Source: Cryptomeria japonica (lineage: Eukaryota; Streptophyta; Pinopsida; Cupressales; Cupressaceae). Taken from it: 64,000 bases of DNA. Numbering within the stretch: position 1 is the stretch's first letter; each line of letters begins with the position of its first letter. The stretch is from the NCBI RefSeq assembly GCF_030272615.1, contig NC_081406.1, positions 398,796,939 through 398,860,938 of the forward strand, given 5' to 3'. Shown here in pieces: positions 34,361 to 46,624 of this stretch. Below the pieces are notes generated by a model that saw nothing but the letters and a program-made list of their open reading frames with translations, had not been told where the DNA came from and did not search any database. The position numbers and the translations under genes were made by a program.

Positions 34361-37004
34361 TGTATACACCTAAAAATGGTCTGAAGATAGTTAATTAAAT
34401 AAGAAATTATTTAATTAATCGCCCTTCTTAATTTAATTGAATTCACTAGCAATTTGATTAAAATCCCCCATTCACCTGCTTATTAATAAATCTAAGGATT
34501 TATTTAATAAGTTCATTTCATAGTCCCCTTTGATTAATTAATCTAAATTAATTAATCCTCCCTCCATTTAATTTATTGCTTCTAATCCCATAATTAATTA
34601 AAACAAATCAATTTATGAGTTGTTGAAAGTTAATTAGCCTTTTCCTATTATTTTAATTTTAAAATTCAAATTACCCACATGCCTCCTAACTTCTAACCAC
34701 CTAACCTAACCTCATTATCCTAACCTCCTATGGGGTGGATATTATCCCCTTGAGACACATGGTAGTTATGCCACATGTCTCCTCCCTTGGACACTTGCCC
34801 TCTTATGAGCAAGGTTCCTTGACACTTGTCACCACAAAGATGACAAGTGTCCCTCCCTCCAAATTCTTCTCCAACCTCCTCCAATTTGACCCTTGATATA
34901 TTCAGACTCAATCTTGACTGTTGATTCCTGCCGCCTCACCCTTGGCCTTGGAAATCCTATAAATATCCCCCATTTTGGAGAACAAAAGATCCCATCTCAT
35001 ATCATTTTAGGCATTGTTATTATAGAAAGATCCCATCTCATATCATTTTAGGCATTGTTATTATACGAAGATCCCATCTCATATCATTTATGCACTGTTA
35101 TTATAGGTAGATCATATACCATCTCATATCATTTTAAGCATTGTTATTATAGGCACATCCCATCTCATCTCATTTAAGCATTGTTATCATGTATTGCATC
35201 ATAGATCTAGCTTAATTTGATCATATTCTAGCATAATTGTTAAATCATATAGGATGATCAATCTCTCATCTAGTTTAATTTCATCATCATTTAGCATAAT
35301 CATACATATAACTAGCATAACTAGCTTCTTGGATCAATCTAGCATAAACATGCATTCATCTAGCTTGCACATCATATCATTTTAAATCCTCCGTCTAGAT
35401 GTAGTCAAGTCACTAGGATTGCTCATCCAGATATGAGAGAAAATCCATACTCATATCTCTTGTTGAACATAGAGTACCACTGACAGGGGGGGTGAATTAG
35501 TGGTTCCTAGGTCTTTTCTTTCTCTGATCTAACTTGAGAGTATCAATTATATACTTAAACACATAAACAATCAAACCAGTAATATAAGAGAGAAAGCCAA
35601 AGTGACCATACACATACAAGCAACTCACAACACCAAATTTACGAGGAAAACCCAATATGGGAAAAATCTCAGTGAGAAAAGTTGTTGAAGACTACTGCTC
35701 CAATCCAGCCTCATAGGTAAAACACAGATTTACAAAGATTTTGGGCACCAACCCAAGGAGCACTAATCCCTGCACTTTTAGGGCACCAACCCCTACACTT
35801 TTAGGGCACCAATCCAAGGAGCACCAACCACTGCACCAAGCTCTGACTTGGCGATGTATATTGAAATACTATTTGAATACAATTAAGGCTTCTTGCTGCA
35901 ACTGAATTCTGCAACTCTTGAATCAATTAACTCTCTATTATCTTTCTCTCCCTTTCACACACAGTCTCTTAATACACTGTGTCACACTAGGATGTTGCCT
36001 GCTCTACCACACCTTACCAGTTAGGCTCAACTACCTGACTATGAAACTACCAGTAGAACCCTCTTACCGGTTTGCCTGCTTACTCACACTGTAACTTGAT
36101 CAAAACCCCTTCTCAAGTTTTATCCTTCTAACTTCTCTCATCTCAACAATCTTCACAACAACATCAACACATTCTGTTCATTGCTCCATTTTCTTATCAG
36201 ATAATTTCCCACCAAAAATAAATTCAAAGTTTTGATGGTTAGGGTTTCCTCACCATTTATGAGGCAAACCAAATCCAATCAGATCCTATAAGATATGATC
36301 ACCTTGATGTCCATCTATTCATCTCTATCATTTCCGCACCTTTTAAGACATGTTTTGCAAATAAGGGAAACGCGATCCTTTATATAGATCTGCATTTGTC
36401 AAACTGCTATTAATACCTCCGTTGTTTCCTTCTCAAGGTATTCTTTCAATCCAATCTTCTTGCTTTGATCCAGGCCCCAACTACTCCCCTGATCTTCCTC
36501 TATCATTCCTTCTTCCTTGAGCCACAATTAGTTTGATGCAATCCCTTGATTTGCGGTTCCTTCATTAATGGTGAATATATGTTTCATCAACCCTGTGGAT
36601 GAAGCTTTACCAATCACACCCTACTTGCCACCTTAGCTTCACATGACATCACACCGATCAAGACATGTCCTACCAATACGCAGTCAGTTCAACAAACACA
36701 TACCAGTAAAACCCTTTGCCAGTAGAGTGTTCTTCTTTTGTTGACTGGTATAGAATCTTGTACTGGTTGCACATCTTAATAGTCTACGTCTTCATCATTA
36801 ACCAAGCAACCATCCTCCATGCTCAATCTCCACTAGTTGACATCAATGAAAAATTAGTGCCAAAATACCAACATCTCTTAGGAGGCAATAGGTCACTTTG
36901 TCATGGTTTATCTTTCATTTGATTTCAATTTGCTAACCATGCTTGTAATGATCTATTGAGTGTTGGTGTTGCAGCTACAGGTATCCTACTTCACACACAC
37001 AATA
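34361..37004 (+). repeat. 3' LTR of element B, interrupted by a solo LTR
   Basis: It runs 34361-35460, is broken by a 1413-bp solo LTR, and resumes at 36879-37004. It has TATAAATA at 34958-34965 and five copies of the ~43-bp repeat. The terminal CAATA is a mutated TGACA. Confidence 0.92.
35461..36873 (-). mobile_element. Solo LTR (minus) inside the 3' LTR of B
   Basis: TCTCT flanks it (35456-35460 and 36874-36878), and the plus-strand ends are TGTTGAACATAG and ATACCAACA. Read on the minus strand it starts TGTTGGTATTTTGG, has CATTGATGTCAAC, a TATATAAAG box (near 36380), and the terminal module ATTCACCCCCCCTG. It is the same superfamily as A/D/E but a separate family. Confidence 0.88.
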
Positions 37005-37009
37005 GTTCT

Positions 37010-37617
37010 TTTGATGTGCTAATTTGGTATTGCCTTGACGAGATTTAGAGCTTTTGCCTTTCTCAAATCCAAGAAATCTTGTGTCATTATCTTATCAAGT
37101 CTGGCTGAACTAATTCTGAACTTTTCCTTATACTCATTTGTAGCTTCAAGATCAAATTTAAGAAGAAGGATCTTCATTCCAATCTCTTCCTTGGTTTCAT
37201 GAAAATCATGCTTCAGTTGGTCATTCCCACAATTAAGTTTGCAACATTATTTAGATTTATCTTTCAGGGACTGATAAAGGATGTCTTCATTCTTCTTTCT
37301 TGCTTCAATCTCCTTTGTCAACTTCATCACAATGGCTTCCATCTCATTCTTCTGAACTGCATTCTCTCTAGCAAGCTTCGCACATTCTTATGTCTTCTCC
37401 TTCAAGGCTTGGTCATCAATGCTTTGGATTTATTTCTCCTTCAACTTATCAACAAGTTCCTTTCTTTTTCTCTTGACTTGTCCAACTGATATTTCAATGA
37501 TTCAATGAAGTTCTCAGCATCCCTAAGGTTTTCTTTTTCTTTCTGGACCTCATATTGTAATTGATTAGGATCTTCAAGTGCAATAAGAAACTACTATCTA
37601 AGACTACCGCAATCCAT
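37010..37617 (-). pseudogene. gag N-terminal half of element H
   Basis: On the minus strand, from an ATG at 37617, the text encodes a Lys/Glu/Asn-rich coiled coil in several frames (for example NFIESLKYQLDKSREKERN and EMEAIVMKLTKEIEARKKNE). KEIEARKKNE matches KEIEDRKKNE in A, D and E. Stops and frameshifts are numerous. The text joins 3558 across element B in a SRRHSVRQPNSHKFNG context, which matches the VRQPTAYKFNGKCF text just before the knuckles of A. Confidence 0.75.
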
Positions 37618-37671
37618 TGATTCACTTTCCCAGATTCTTCTCCAGTTGTTAGGATTCTTCTAAGGGACTAG

Positions 37672-37683
37672 GCTTTGATACCA
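37672..37683 (-). other. Primer binding site of element H
   Basis: On the minus strand TGGTATCAAAGC lies two bases inside the LTR end at 37686. It differs by one base from the initiator Met tRNA complement. Confidence 0.75.
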
Positions 37684-38990
37684 ATTGTTGGAATCAAGGA
37701 ACAATGAGAGGGGGGGGTGAATTAGTGTTCTACAATCTTTATCATTATTAACTTGATTCTTGAACCACTTAATGCAAATGATCAAAAGAAATATGCAAAC
37801 ATATAAAGAAAATATCCACAACACCATAACACTGAGATTTTTTACGTGTAAACCCAGTTAAGGGAAAAAACACAGAGGGATTGAGACCCACAATATTAAT
37901 ATACTCTATTAGTGGTATAGAAATATTACATAAGGGGAATGCACATGCATTTAGGCACACTTCCTAGAGCTCATTGCTCAAATTACAATAAGGAATACAA
38001 CCTTGGAAGGCTCAGTGCCTTACAAAATGATTACAAAAGATTATAAGAAGGTTTGAACTATTGACTAGCATCAAAAAATGATTAAGTATAATTCTAGTTA
38101 ATCACAAAACACATAATATTACTCTCCTCTACTATACTGCTATGTTCTATTGTTCTACTATATTTCAGAGCAACCACTTTTCACACAACGAGTGATATAA
38201 AAAATGATCATATTAATCACTCTTTTATATCTGCAACATCAAATTATGTCTTCTTCATGTCAGCCCAAAAATGCATCACACATAAATGAAACATGTATAC
38301 CAAGTCGGCTCAATCCAAAATCAAATGCATATGCAGACCAAAACAAATTATCCACACGCTTCCCACATATTATCTAAACATCCTCAAACACACAAATGAT
38401 AACCAAAATCAAGCCACAAGATCTGGACAATGAATATCCACACATTACTACTGATGAACATTGTTCTAACCAAAAACTTGTACATCGGATCTTCCAATTT
38501 ATTCAAGAACCATCACCAAAGGCCACAAACCTGGAATAAGGTAGATTACACATCCACAAATCTTTTGCGAGATCTGAAATACAAAACATTCAACCAAAAT
38601 GAACTGCTAATGAAAATACTTCATACTACCAGATACACTATTCTATCTCACCGGACCTTACCAAAAATCAATCACACTTCCAGTATGAACAAATTATGAA
38701 TTATAGATAGAATATCTGACATTAATTGCCATCATTGACAACATTTGATCATCTATGTAGTGTCTCTTGCCAACATGCTTAATACTGCATAACTGAATAC
38801 ACTTTAGGAGCACAAAATCCCAAACAAGACTTTTGGAGCACCATAACAATGAATATAACAATCTCAACTGATGACAACAATCACATCAAAAATTGCACTA
38901 TCATAATTGTATCAAGAAACCAAATGAAAAGGACTTCACTTCTAAAATAAATCACTACATGACTGATTGGAACACAAAATTCATTGACAC

Positions 38991-39784
38991 TCTTGGCATT
39001 CTACACTCTTATGAGAATAATTGGTGTTGTCATTGATGGCAGCCAACTAGCAATCATCTAACAACCAACCGATAGTTATCGGCACCAACAATAGACTTCT
39101 ACATACACCATCAGGCACTTCACCGGCAGCGGAAACAATGCATACCAGCACTCAAGCCGACATGGAATAAACTTTTGTTTATTGATTTATAATGTAATTA
39201 TCTCTTGTAAAAGTTGACATGGAATATTGTAAAAGACTCATATATGTATGAGATCTTATAGGTCTTTTTATAAGGAAGACAAATGATAAGTATTAGGCAA
39301 TTTTGTATAAGGTGATATAGTTGACAACGGAGGTTTTGGTTATAGACCGAGCTTAAACCGATACCGAACCTAGCATAGTTGATGCTGATTTGAAGCAGTA
39401 CATTGTATTGGATTTTGATAATCCATTTTGTAAGTCAGTGAGACTTCTATTTTGTAGTTGAGCAGTGAGCTCTAGGCTGCTAGCCTTCCTGCATGTGTAG
39501 GCCCCTCATGTAAGTAATATTTATTCATTGGCTAGTGAGTGAATATTGTGGGTCACAATTCTCACCGAGGTTTTTTCCCACACCCGGTTTCCTCCTTAAA
39601 TATCTTGTGTTATGGTGTGTTCTCTATGTTGTCTCTGTTATTCTTATTTGTTGTATTAATTCTTATTTACCGGTACACTATTTTGAGATGCAAAGTTCTT
39701 AATAAGTATAAATATTCTATTAACCGGTTAGACACTAATTCACCCCCCCTCTGAGTGTCTTTGGGACTGTCATTGATTCTAACA
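38991..39784 (+). repeat. 5' LTR of element D
   Basis: Starts TCTTGGCATTC (TG mutated to TC; the 3' LTR has TGTTGGCATTC) and ends GATTCTAACA. Holds TTGTCATTGATGGCAGCC, a weak TATATGTATG box, CACCCGGTTTCC and TTCACCCCCCCTCTGAG. Confidence 0.85.
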
Positions 39785-39786
39785 AT

Positions 39787-39798
39787 TGGTATCAAAGT
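39787..39798 (+). other. Primer binding site of D
   Basis: TGGTATCAAAGT, the initiator Met tRNA complement with changes at its end, two bases after the LTR. Confidence 0.75.
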
Positions 39799-39855
39799 AT
39801 GGTCCTCTATTTTCAAAAGCTTAATAGCTTGAGGAAGATTATAACACCGGTACAG

Positions 39856-40959
39856 ATGGAGAACTTAAGAAAACAATTGGAAGGAGCTCTTGTAGATTAT
39901 GATGCAGAGAAATTGAAGAATATCAAACTTGAAGATGATCTAAGGACTGTACAAGAATTGATTAAAGGACTTTAGGAGAACTTTGCTATAGCACAAAATA
40001 AAAGAAAAGAACTTCATGAGAAGATGCAGAAAGATGATGATGAAAAAGAAACTCTTAGAGAACTTGCAAAAAAATTGAGACAAGAAAATAATAATATGAA
40101 GAACTATGAGGTTATGTAAAGATATTGAAGATAGGAAGAAGAATGAACAAGACTTGAATAGGAGACTTAATGATGTTGGAAATGAAAATCTAAGACTTAG
40201 TCATGAAAATGATATGCTGAAGATAGATTTGATTCACATGCAACATGATAAAACCGAGCTTATGAGACAAATGGGAATTCTGAAAAATGAGTTGGCTGCT
40301 ACAAATAAACACAAAGACAAATCCAAGAAAAGTTTAGAGGAGCTTGATGACATGCTGAAAAGTCAGAAACCTAATGGAGATACTAATGGACTTGGTCCCT
40401 TGGATTTGATGTTGGAGAAATTTTTGGTACTACAAACAATCTAGATCAGAACAAACTGGTAAGACAACCTAATACTTATAAATTTAATGGCAAATGTTTC
40501 AATTGCAACAAATATGGTCATAGAGAAAATCCGTGTAAATTTAGAAATAATCAGAACATTAATGCACCCAACCGTTAATGTTCCAAATGCAACAAAGTTG
40601 CTCATAATTCAGAAAATTGCAGAATGAATGTGAAATGCTATATTTGTGGAAGATTTGGGCACTTATCTAATCAATGCAGAACACAAACTGGCATAGGATA
40701 TAGAAAGGCTATTTAGAGGAATAATGTAACTTTTTATGCTTGTAACAAGATTGGACATATTGCAAAATTTTGTAGAAGCAAGACTTCACCAACAAACAAT
40801 AAAAGATCCAGTTTGAAAGGCAAAGAAAAGGTAGATGAAGTAAAGCAAGAATTTTCCAAACAATGGATTAAGAAGAGAGATCAGATAGTTGATGAAACTG
40901 TCTCTAGACCGATAGAATAGAGTAATTCTCCACCGGTAGGAGATTCTTCATCCAACTGA
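39856..40959 (+). pseudogene. gag of element D: coiled coil and four zinc knuckles, broken
   Basis: ATG at 39856 begins MENLRKQLEGALVDYDAEKL, the same start as E. A TAG near 39974 interrupts; the coiled coil continues (IEDRKKNEQDLNRRLND) and a frameshift near 40410 precedes the knuckles. These lie at 40495-40773: CFNCNKYGHRENPC, CSKCNKVAHNSENC (after a CAA-to-TAA stop), CYICGRFGHLSNQC and YACNKIGHIAKFC (first Cys replaced by Phe, as in E). It ends SSSN-stop at 40957-40959. Single copy of the segment duplicated in A. Confidence 0.83.
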
Positions 40960-41262
40960 GAAGTAACTCTTTGGGGGTATTGTAACAAGTTGAAAATCAT
41001 GCAGATTATCCTCGGTTGATGGTGAGAAGATAGATTTCTTCTTTACCGACAAATGTGTTAAGTTTTCACTTAACCAATGAGCATTTAATGCGGTTGGTGA
41101 AAGATATGTCATTATAAATCAGTTGTTTTCCCTCATTTTCGACTCACCAAACATTCAAATTATCAGAGAGCGCGAAAACTGAGCGAAGGCATTCAAGGCA
41201 AAGGTGTGAAGTGATTTCTTCAGACATTCATAATATTTTTAGGCAATAAAAGGTATTTTTCA
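40960..41262 (+). promoter_or_regulatory. gag-ORF2 spacer of D with internal promoter-like structure
   Basis: TATAAAT is at 41113-41119, exactly 150 bases before the ATG. A leader with TCAGAGAGCGCGAAAACTG and AGGCATTC follows, then AAAGGTATTT at 41249-41258. The same order as in A and E. Confidence 0.5.
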
Positions 41263-44200
41263 ATGGCCTCCTCTTTTGTTCCCGAGTTTATTCTGAACCC
41301 TACCATTGTGGAAAATGTGAAACACCCTAGGCTCATGTTTAAGATAATTCCCAAAATTGCTAAACAAGATGACTTTGTCGAGGCATTTTTGAAAATTCCT
41401 AAAGGTGTAGAATTTGCAGAAGACCCTAGGATTTATATACAATGCAATATAGAAGATCTAGGATATGATGAATTAATGAAAATGTTTAATAAGGTCATTT
41501 GTGATGAACATGGTGTTGTTAAACCCAAACACAAGATTGTGGAAACTTTAGGTTTTGTGGAGATACTGAATATCCCTTAATATCTAGAGGAAGTGGTAAG
41601 GATTGTATTGAGTAGAGCACATGGAGTATTCTTATGGTTGGATTTTGTTTGCAAGATAACCCGACAAGCAATTAGGGCAGTTACTAGTTTACCCTCAACC
41701 AACAATGGACGTGATAAGACAAAGAAGATTCCAAACAACAAGGTGATAAGCTTAACCAGAGTAACATCTAACAATAAATCACTTAGAGTAAATGATATTA
41801 AGGATATTAATGTGATATTTGTAAGTATGGTGCTAGGATACAAGACCACACATGCAAATAGGCTAAATTTTATTTCTAGTCTCTGTATAGACAATGCTTA
41901 TGAGATGGTAAACAACAATGCAATGATAGATGTGTGTGAATGGTTAAAAGATGAGCTTATTGACAACTTGAAAAAGATTAAGGGAGACAAGAAAGGCACA
42001 TTCTGTTTTGGAAATCCATTGGTATGTTTAATGCTATATTTCACCAAAGAGATCCCCGGTATAAGACCCAAAGACTTTGGTTATGATATACCAATAGGAA
42101 AGAAACTATAGGAAGCTTTTACTGACATGGGAACTGCTAGAGACAACAACATAATAGATTACTTTAAAACTTTCCAAGCTAAGATGCGAGCTAGGGAAAG
42201 GTTACCACAAAGTGTAGTAGATAAATATGACAAATAAAAATTTTTTGTTATCAAAAGAGATGAGACATGGATGGAGGTAGTACTCCCTAGGACTATTTGG
42301 GTCACCGAGATGGGATATGAAGTAGATCTTATTATTCTGGAGATATATGCCAAAACTTTACTGGAAGCACCGAGAGAACCATCAGAAAAAGTCTTTGGTA
42401 GTGCTGAGACTATTGAGAGTGATGTAAGTCTGTTGAAGAAAAGAAAGAAAAGAGAAAAATACATTAGATATGTTTCCAAGAAAGTAAATGAAATCAAAGA
42501 AAATGTCATAAACCTTAGTGGCATATCAGCTAGTGAGCTTGAAGGACTTCAACCAGAGGCACATGTTTTACTGGTTGACACATCTTCTGGAACTGACAGT
42601 GATAAGGCATCGGAATTTAAAAGATTTGAAAGGAGGAAGAGAAAACCTTCACCAGTACCCTCTCCTTAATTTAAGAGAACAAAGACTTTGAGAAGAAACA
42701 ACAAGCAGTAAGGGGACCACCCAAGAAACTAAAACTAAAGAAGAAATAGCAACCGGTTACCCCTTCTTTGAATGATTTGTTGAATGAAATAACTAATGAC
42801 AACAATTTGGCTAATGCGCACAAACTGTATAATATATTTAATGATTCTGACAGGGAGAGTATTGAGAATAGCATTATTTTACACTTGGACATTTATAAGA
42901 AGGTTCTAATTGAAGTTGTGAATGATTTACCAAATGAACTTTATACAAGATTGGAAGCAAAAAGGATAGCAGTGATGGAATTAGACAAGAAACTAAAAAT
43001 TGAAAAACTTCTAGCTGTACATCCTGTTAATTCAAGAGAAGAAATTAATGAACTTATTTATGAGGCAAACCGGTCTATTTTTGCCAGTGGGCACCAACAA
43101 GTAAGCTTAATGACAGGAAGTGTGAAAGAGATTGTAGATGAGACTGTAGAAAATTGGGATATATTTTTTTGTGGAGAAAGAAAAACAAGAGGAAATGAGT
43201 AGACCTAAAAAGACATTTAAAGTGTATCAGAAAGACAAGGACAAGGGAAAAGGAAAAATTGGTGGAGTTCCAAACATCAAGATTAATGACAATCTACCAC
43301 CACCACCTTTGGATACTGCACCGGTACACTCAGAAGATCCACCATTTATTGACACTGAAGGTATTACACATGATGATGCTAATCTTGAATAAGAGATACT
43401 CTTTACCATGAATGTGGATACTCAATAGGTAATTATTATTGTGGATAAAGATAATTCATAGGTTAAGGCAGACAATTTTGATAGTGGCAACATGGTAGAG
43501 AAACCAGTAGAAATTGTTGAAGTTGAGATCCCAACCCAAACAAAGCAACCATCAGAAACTGAAAAACCTACTGAAGGTAAAGATGATGGCACAGGGCCAC
43601 CGAAGACAGAGATACCATCATAGAAACAAACTGAGGCAGAGGTATACACTAAAACAGAGAAACTGGCAATCACAGAGACATTAAAACAGTTTGAGAAACC
43701 TTTGCAGGTTGAGATGCAAACCCAGACTGATCCACTAGAGGAAAATGCAAGCAAAATGGTTACACCAGATGGAAGCACAAAGGTAATAAAGATAATTGGT
43801 CAAACATTCAACACATCTACAAGTGAATTCAGACCTACCAATGTTACAGAGGTACTTTTGGATTCAGTCAATAAGATAACGGATTGCAATGCATTGGCCT
43901 ACAAGGCAATTGATAACACTTTACCAGTTCTTAAATTGATTGCACCAAATTGTAACATAGGTCATATTAAGGATTCTTTAGGTAAATTGGACACATTGTC
44001 CGAATTTATTGCTGATAATGTAATAACTATTGATAAAGTGAATGAGGACGCAATCAAGGAGAGAGTTGAAAAAGAGAAAAACAAATTCTTTGAAGAGACC
44101 ATAAAGAAGTGTACAAAACACTTGAATACATTATTACCACCACTTAACTCTACAATTTTGGAGTACAAAGAGCTTTATAGGGAAACATGCAAACCTCACC

Positions 44201-44604
44201 TTTTGACAGAGGACATAGATAAGGAGATCAATAAAACATAGAAAGAAATTGATGACATAGCTGATAATATAACTGGTTCATCCAAACATATATCAGTTTT
44301 TGAGCAGGAAATGGCAGGTTTTGAGGAGAGATTAGAGAAACTTGAGAAAGAGAGGGCAAGGATAAGGTCAAATGCCCAGGAACTTAAAAAAAAACTTGGT
44401 CCTAAGTTGGACAATCTTATCTCTCAGAGAATTGAAATCTCTAAGGCATTACTTCAAGGAGAGCGATCATAGGAAGATCACATGCATTATCTCACCAACA
44501 TGATCCAACAGACTGAGGCAACCTTGAATGATAGCAAAAGGTTTATGCAGAGTCTAAATCTAGTTTTGGTAGATATTTTTTAGATTGTAACCAACTGGTT
44601 ATAG
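41263..44604 (+). pseudogene. Second ORF (unknown protein) of element D
   Basis: ATG at 41263 begins MASSFVPEFILNPTIV. The layout equals that of A and E: FLKIPKGVEFAEDPRIYI at the N-terminus; the core with GYKTTHANRLNFISSLCI, DVCEWLKDELIDNLKKIK and GNPLVCLMLYF; TWMEVVLPRTIWVTEMGYE; a basic linker; LHLDIYKKVLIEVVND; FKVYQKDKDKGKGKIGG; an acidic linker; and a C-terminal coiled coil with EKEKNKFFEETIKKC. Stops at 41578, 42109, 42235, 42667, 42747 and further on, and a frameshift in a T-run near 43165, inactivate it. Conserved words keep their order while linkers vary, which suggests past selection on the protein. Confidence 0.72.
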
Positions 44605-44818
44605 ACTTTGAGGTGAAATTTTTGCACTCAATTGACTATTTTTGACAACCTTTGTCATTGATGTCAAAGGGGGAGTAGTGGAAAGAAAAATACTTATACA
44701 GAGGAGATCATTTACTCAGGGAGAGCACATCTTTTTGGAAACTTTTTGGACTTCAGTTTTTGGGAACAGTTTTTGGATTTTTCTCATGAGTGTTGCCATC
44801 AATGCCAAAGGGGGAGAT
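44605..44818 (+). other. 3' noncoding end of D with two polypurine tracts
   Basis: TTGTCATTGATGTCAAAGGG with GGAG follows at 44653-44675, then GTTGCCATCAATG (44792-44804) and AAAGGGGGAGAT (44807-44818) directly before the LTR. Confidence 0.75.
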
Positions 44819-46624
44819 TGTTGGCATTCTACACTCTTATTAGAATTGTCATGCTCTGTGAAGTGTACCTGTACCTGCAAACACAATGCACTCAATAAAT
44901 CATTACAAGTAAATTTTAGTAAATTGAAACAATGAAAGAAAAAACCATAGCTAATTGACTTATTGCCTCCTAGTAAATGTGAGTATGAAAAATGCTCTCA
45001 GATCTGATTATGCATACTCCAGTGACTTGACTACACTTATATGGAGGATTTGAATGATGAAAATGCATGATCTAGCAAGAATAGCATGATTAAGCTATAT
45101 GTTTTCATGATTATTCTAGAAAATAAGCTAGAATGAAGATGCAATTAAGCTAAGATTTGAACATGATAATAATGCTTGAAATGATAAACTAGAAGCTAGA
45201 TGGCTATAGAAACAATGCATAAGATGAGAATGAGATGGGATCCATATGGCTCAAAATGAGGTCTATTTATAGGATTTCCAAGGCTAGGGGTGAGGTGGCA
45301 AGAATCAACAGTCAAGATTGATCTGAAGATATCAATGGTTAAATTGGAGGAGGTTGGCAAAGGGGTTGGATTAAAGGGAACATATGTCATCTCTATGGTG
45401 ACAAGTGTCAAGAGGCTTCTAGAAGGAGTTAGATGAAAGGGAACACTTAGTGACAAGTGTCACAAAGGTTCTAGAAGATGTTGGATGAAAGGGGACATGT
45501 GGGTAGGTAGAATGGGTTAGGTTTAGGAGTGGTAGAAGTTAGGAGAATTTGAATTTTTAAATTCAAATAATAGGAAAAGGCTAATTAATCTGAACAACTC
45601 ATGAATTTGATTTGTTTTAATTAATAAAAGGATTTTAGAAGAAATGATTTTGATGGAGGGAATTAATTCATTTAAATTAATTAATCAAGGAGGATGAAAT
45701 GAACCTATTAAATAAATCCTTAGATTTATTAATAAGTAGATGAAAGGGGGAATTTATTCAAATTGTTGATGAATTCAATTAAATTGGGAAGGAAGATTAA
45801 TTAAATAATTGCTTATTTAATTAATTATCTTCAGACCATTTTTAGGTGTATACAAGAATAGTTGGTGTTGTCATTGATGGCAACCAGCTAGAAATCATCT
45901 GGAAACCAACCAGTAGTTACCGACACCAGCAATAGACTTCTACATACACCGATAGACACTTCATCGGCAGCAGCAACAATGCATATTGACACTCAAGACG
46001 ACATGGAATAAACTTTTGTTTATTACCTTATAATGTAATTATCTCTTGTAAAATCTGACATGGCATATTGTAAAAGACTCATATATGTATGAGATCTTAT
46101 AGGTCTTTTTATAAGAAAGATAGATGATAAGTATAAGGCAATTTTGTATAAGGTGATATAGTTGACGACAAAGGTTTTGGTTGTAGACTGAGCTTAAACC
46201 GGTACTGAACCTGGCATAATTGACACTGATTTGAAGCAGTTATTGTATTGGATTTTGATAATCCATTTTGTAACTCAATGATACTTCTATTTTGTAGTTG
46301 AGAAGTGAGCTCTAGGCTGCTAGCCTTTCTGCATGTGCAGGCCCCTCATGTAAGTAATATTTATTCATTGTCTAGTGAGTGAATATTGTGGGTCACAAAT
46401 CCCACCAAGGTTTTTTCCCACACTGGGTTTCCTCGTTAAATATCTTATGTTATGGTGTGCTCTTTATGTTGTCTGTGTTATTCTTATTTGTTGCATTAAT
46501 TCTTATTTACTAGTACACTATTTTGAGATGCAAAGTTCTTAATAAGTATAAATATTTTGTTAACCGGTTAGACACTGATTCACCCCCCCTCTCAGTCTCT
46601 TTGGGACTGTCATTGACTCTAACA
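44819..46624 (+). repeat. 3' LTR of element D, interrupted by a solo B-type LTR
   Basis: Starts TGTTGGCATTC, is broken after AGAAT at 44846, resumes at 45860, and ends GACTCTAACA at 46624. TTCACCCCCCCTCTCAG module near 46578. Confidence 0.9.
44847..45854 (-). mobile_element. Solo LTR of the B family (minus) in D
   Basis: The duplication AGAAT lies at 44842-44846 and 45855-45859. On the minus strand it starts TGTATACACCTAAAAATGG, as the LTRs of B do, and ends GCATGACA. 1008 bp, with TATAAATA near 45263. It lacks the run of ~43-bp repeats seen in B, which mostly explains the shorter length. It confirms that the true LTR end of this family is TGACA. Confidence 0.92.

Larger units (their letters stand above)
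3564..37004 (+). mobile_element. Element B: Tat-type Ty3 retrotransposon, deletion derivative, heavily nested
   Basis: The 5-bp target duplication GTTCT lies at 3559-3563 and 37005-37009. The 5' LTR is 3564-4748, the primer site 4752-4768, the PPT 34346-34360 and the 3' LTR 34361-37004 (interrupted). The last five bases of the 3' LTR read CAATA, where the 5' LTR and a solo copy at 44847 show TGACA. Internal coding is reduced to protease-like, second RNase H and integrase remnants. gag, RT and the first RNase H are missing. It contains element A, two solo LTRs and, inside A, element C. I counted roughly 35 differences over the first ~640 bases of the LTR pair (about 5.5 percent). Confidence 0.9.
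38991..46624 (+). mobile_element. Element D: non-autonomous LTR retrotransposon (gag + unknown ORF2)
   Basis: The LTRs are 38991-39784 (794 bp) and 44819-46624 (793 bp once the inserted solo LTR is set aside). Flanks are GACAC on the left and ACCAC on the right, only three of five bases alike, so the duplication is decayed or the ends come from recombination. The LTR pair is visibly more diverged than those of A or E. The interior has primer site, gag, second ORF and double polypurine tract, with no pol. Confidence 0.85.
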
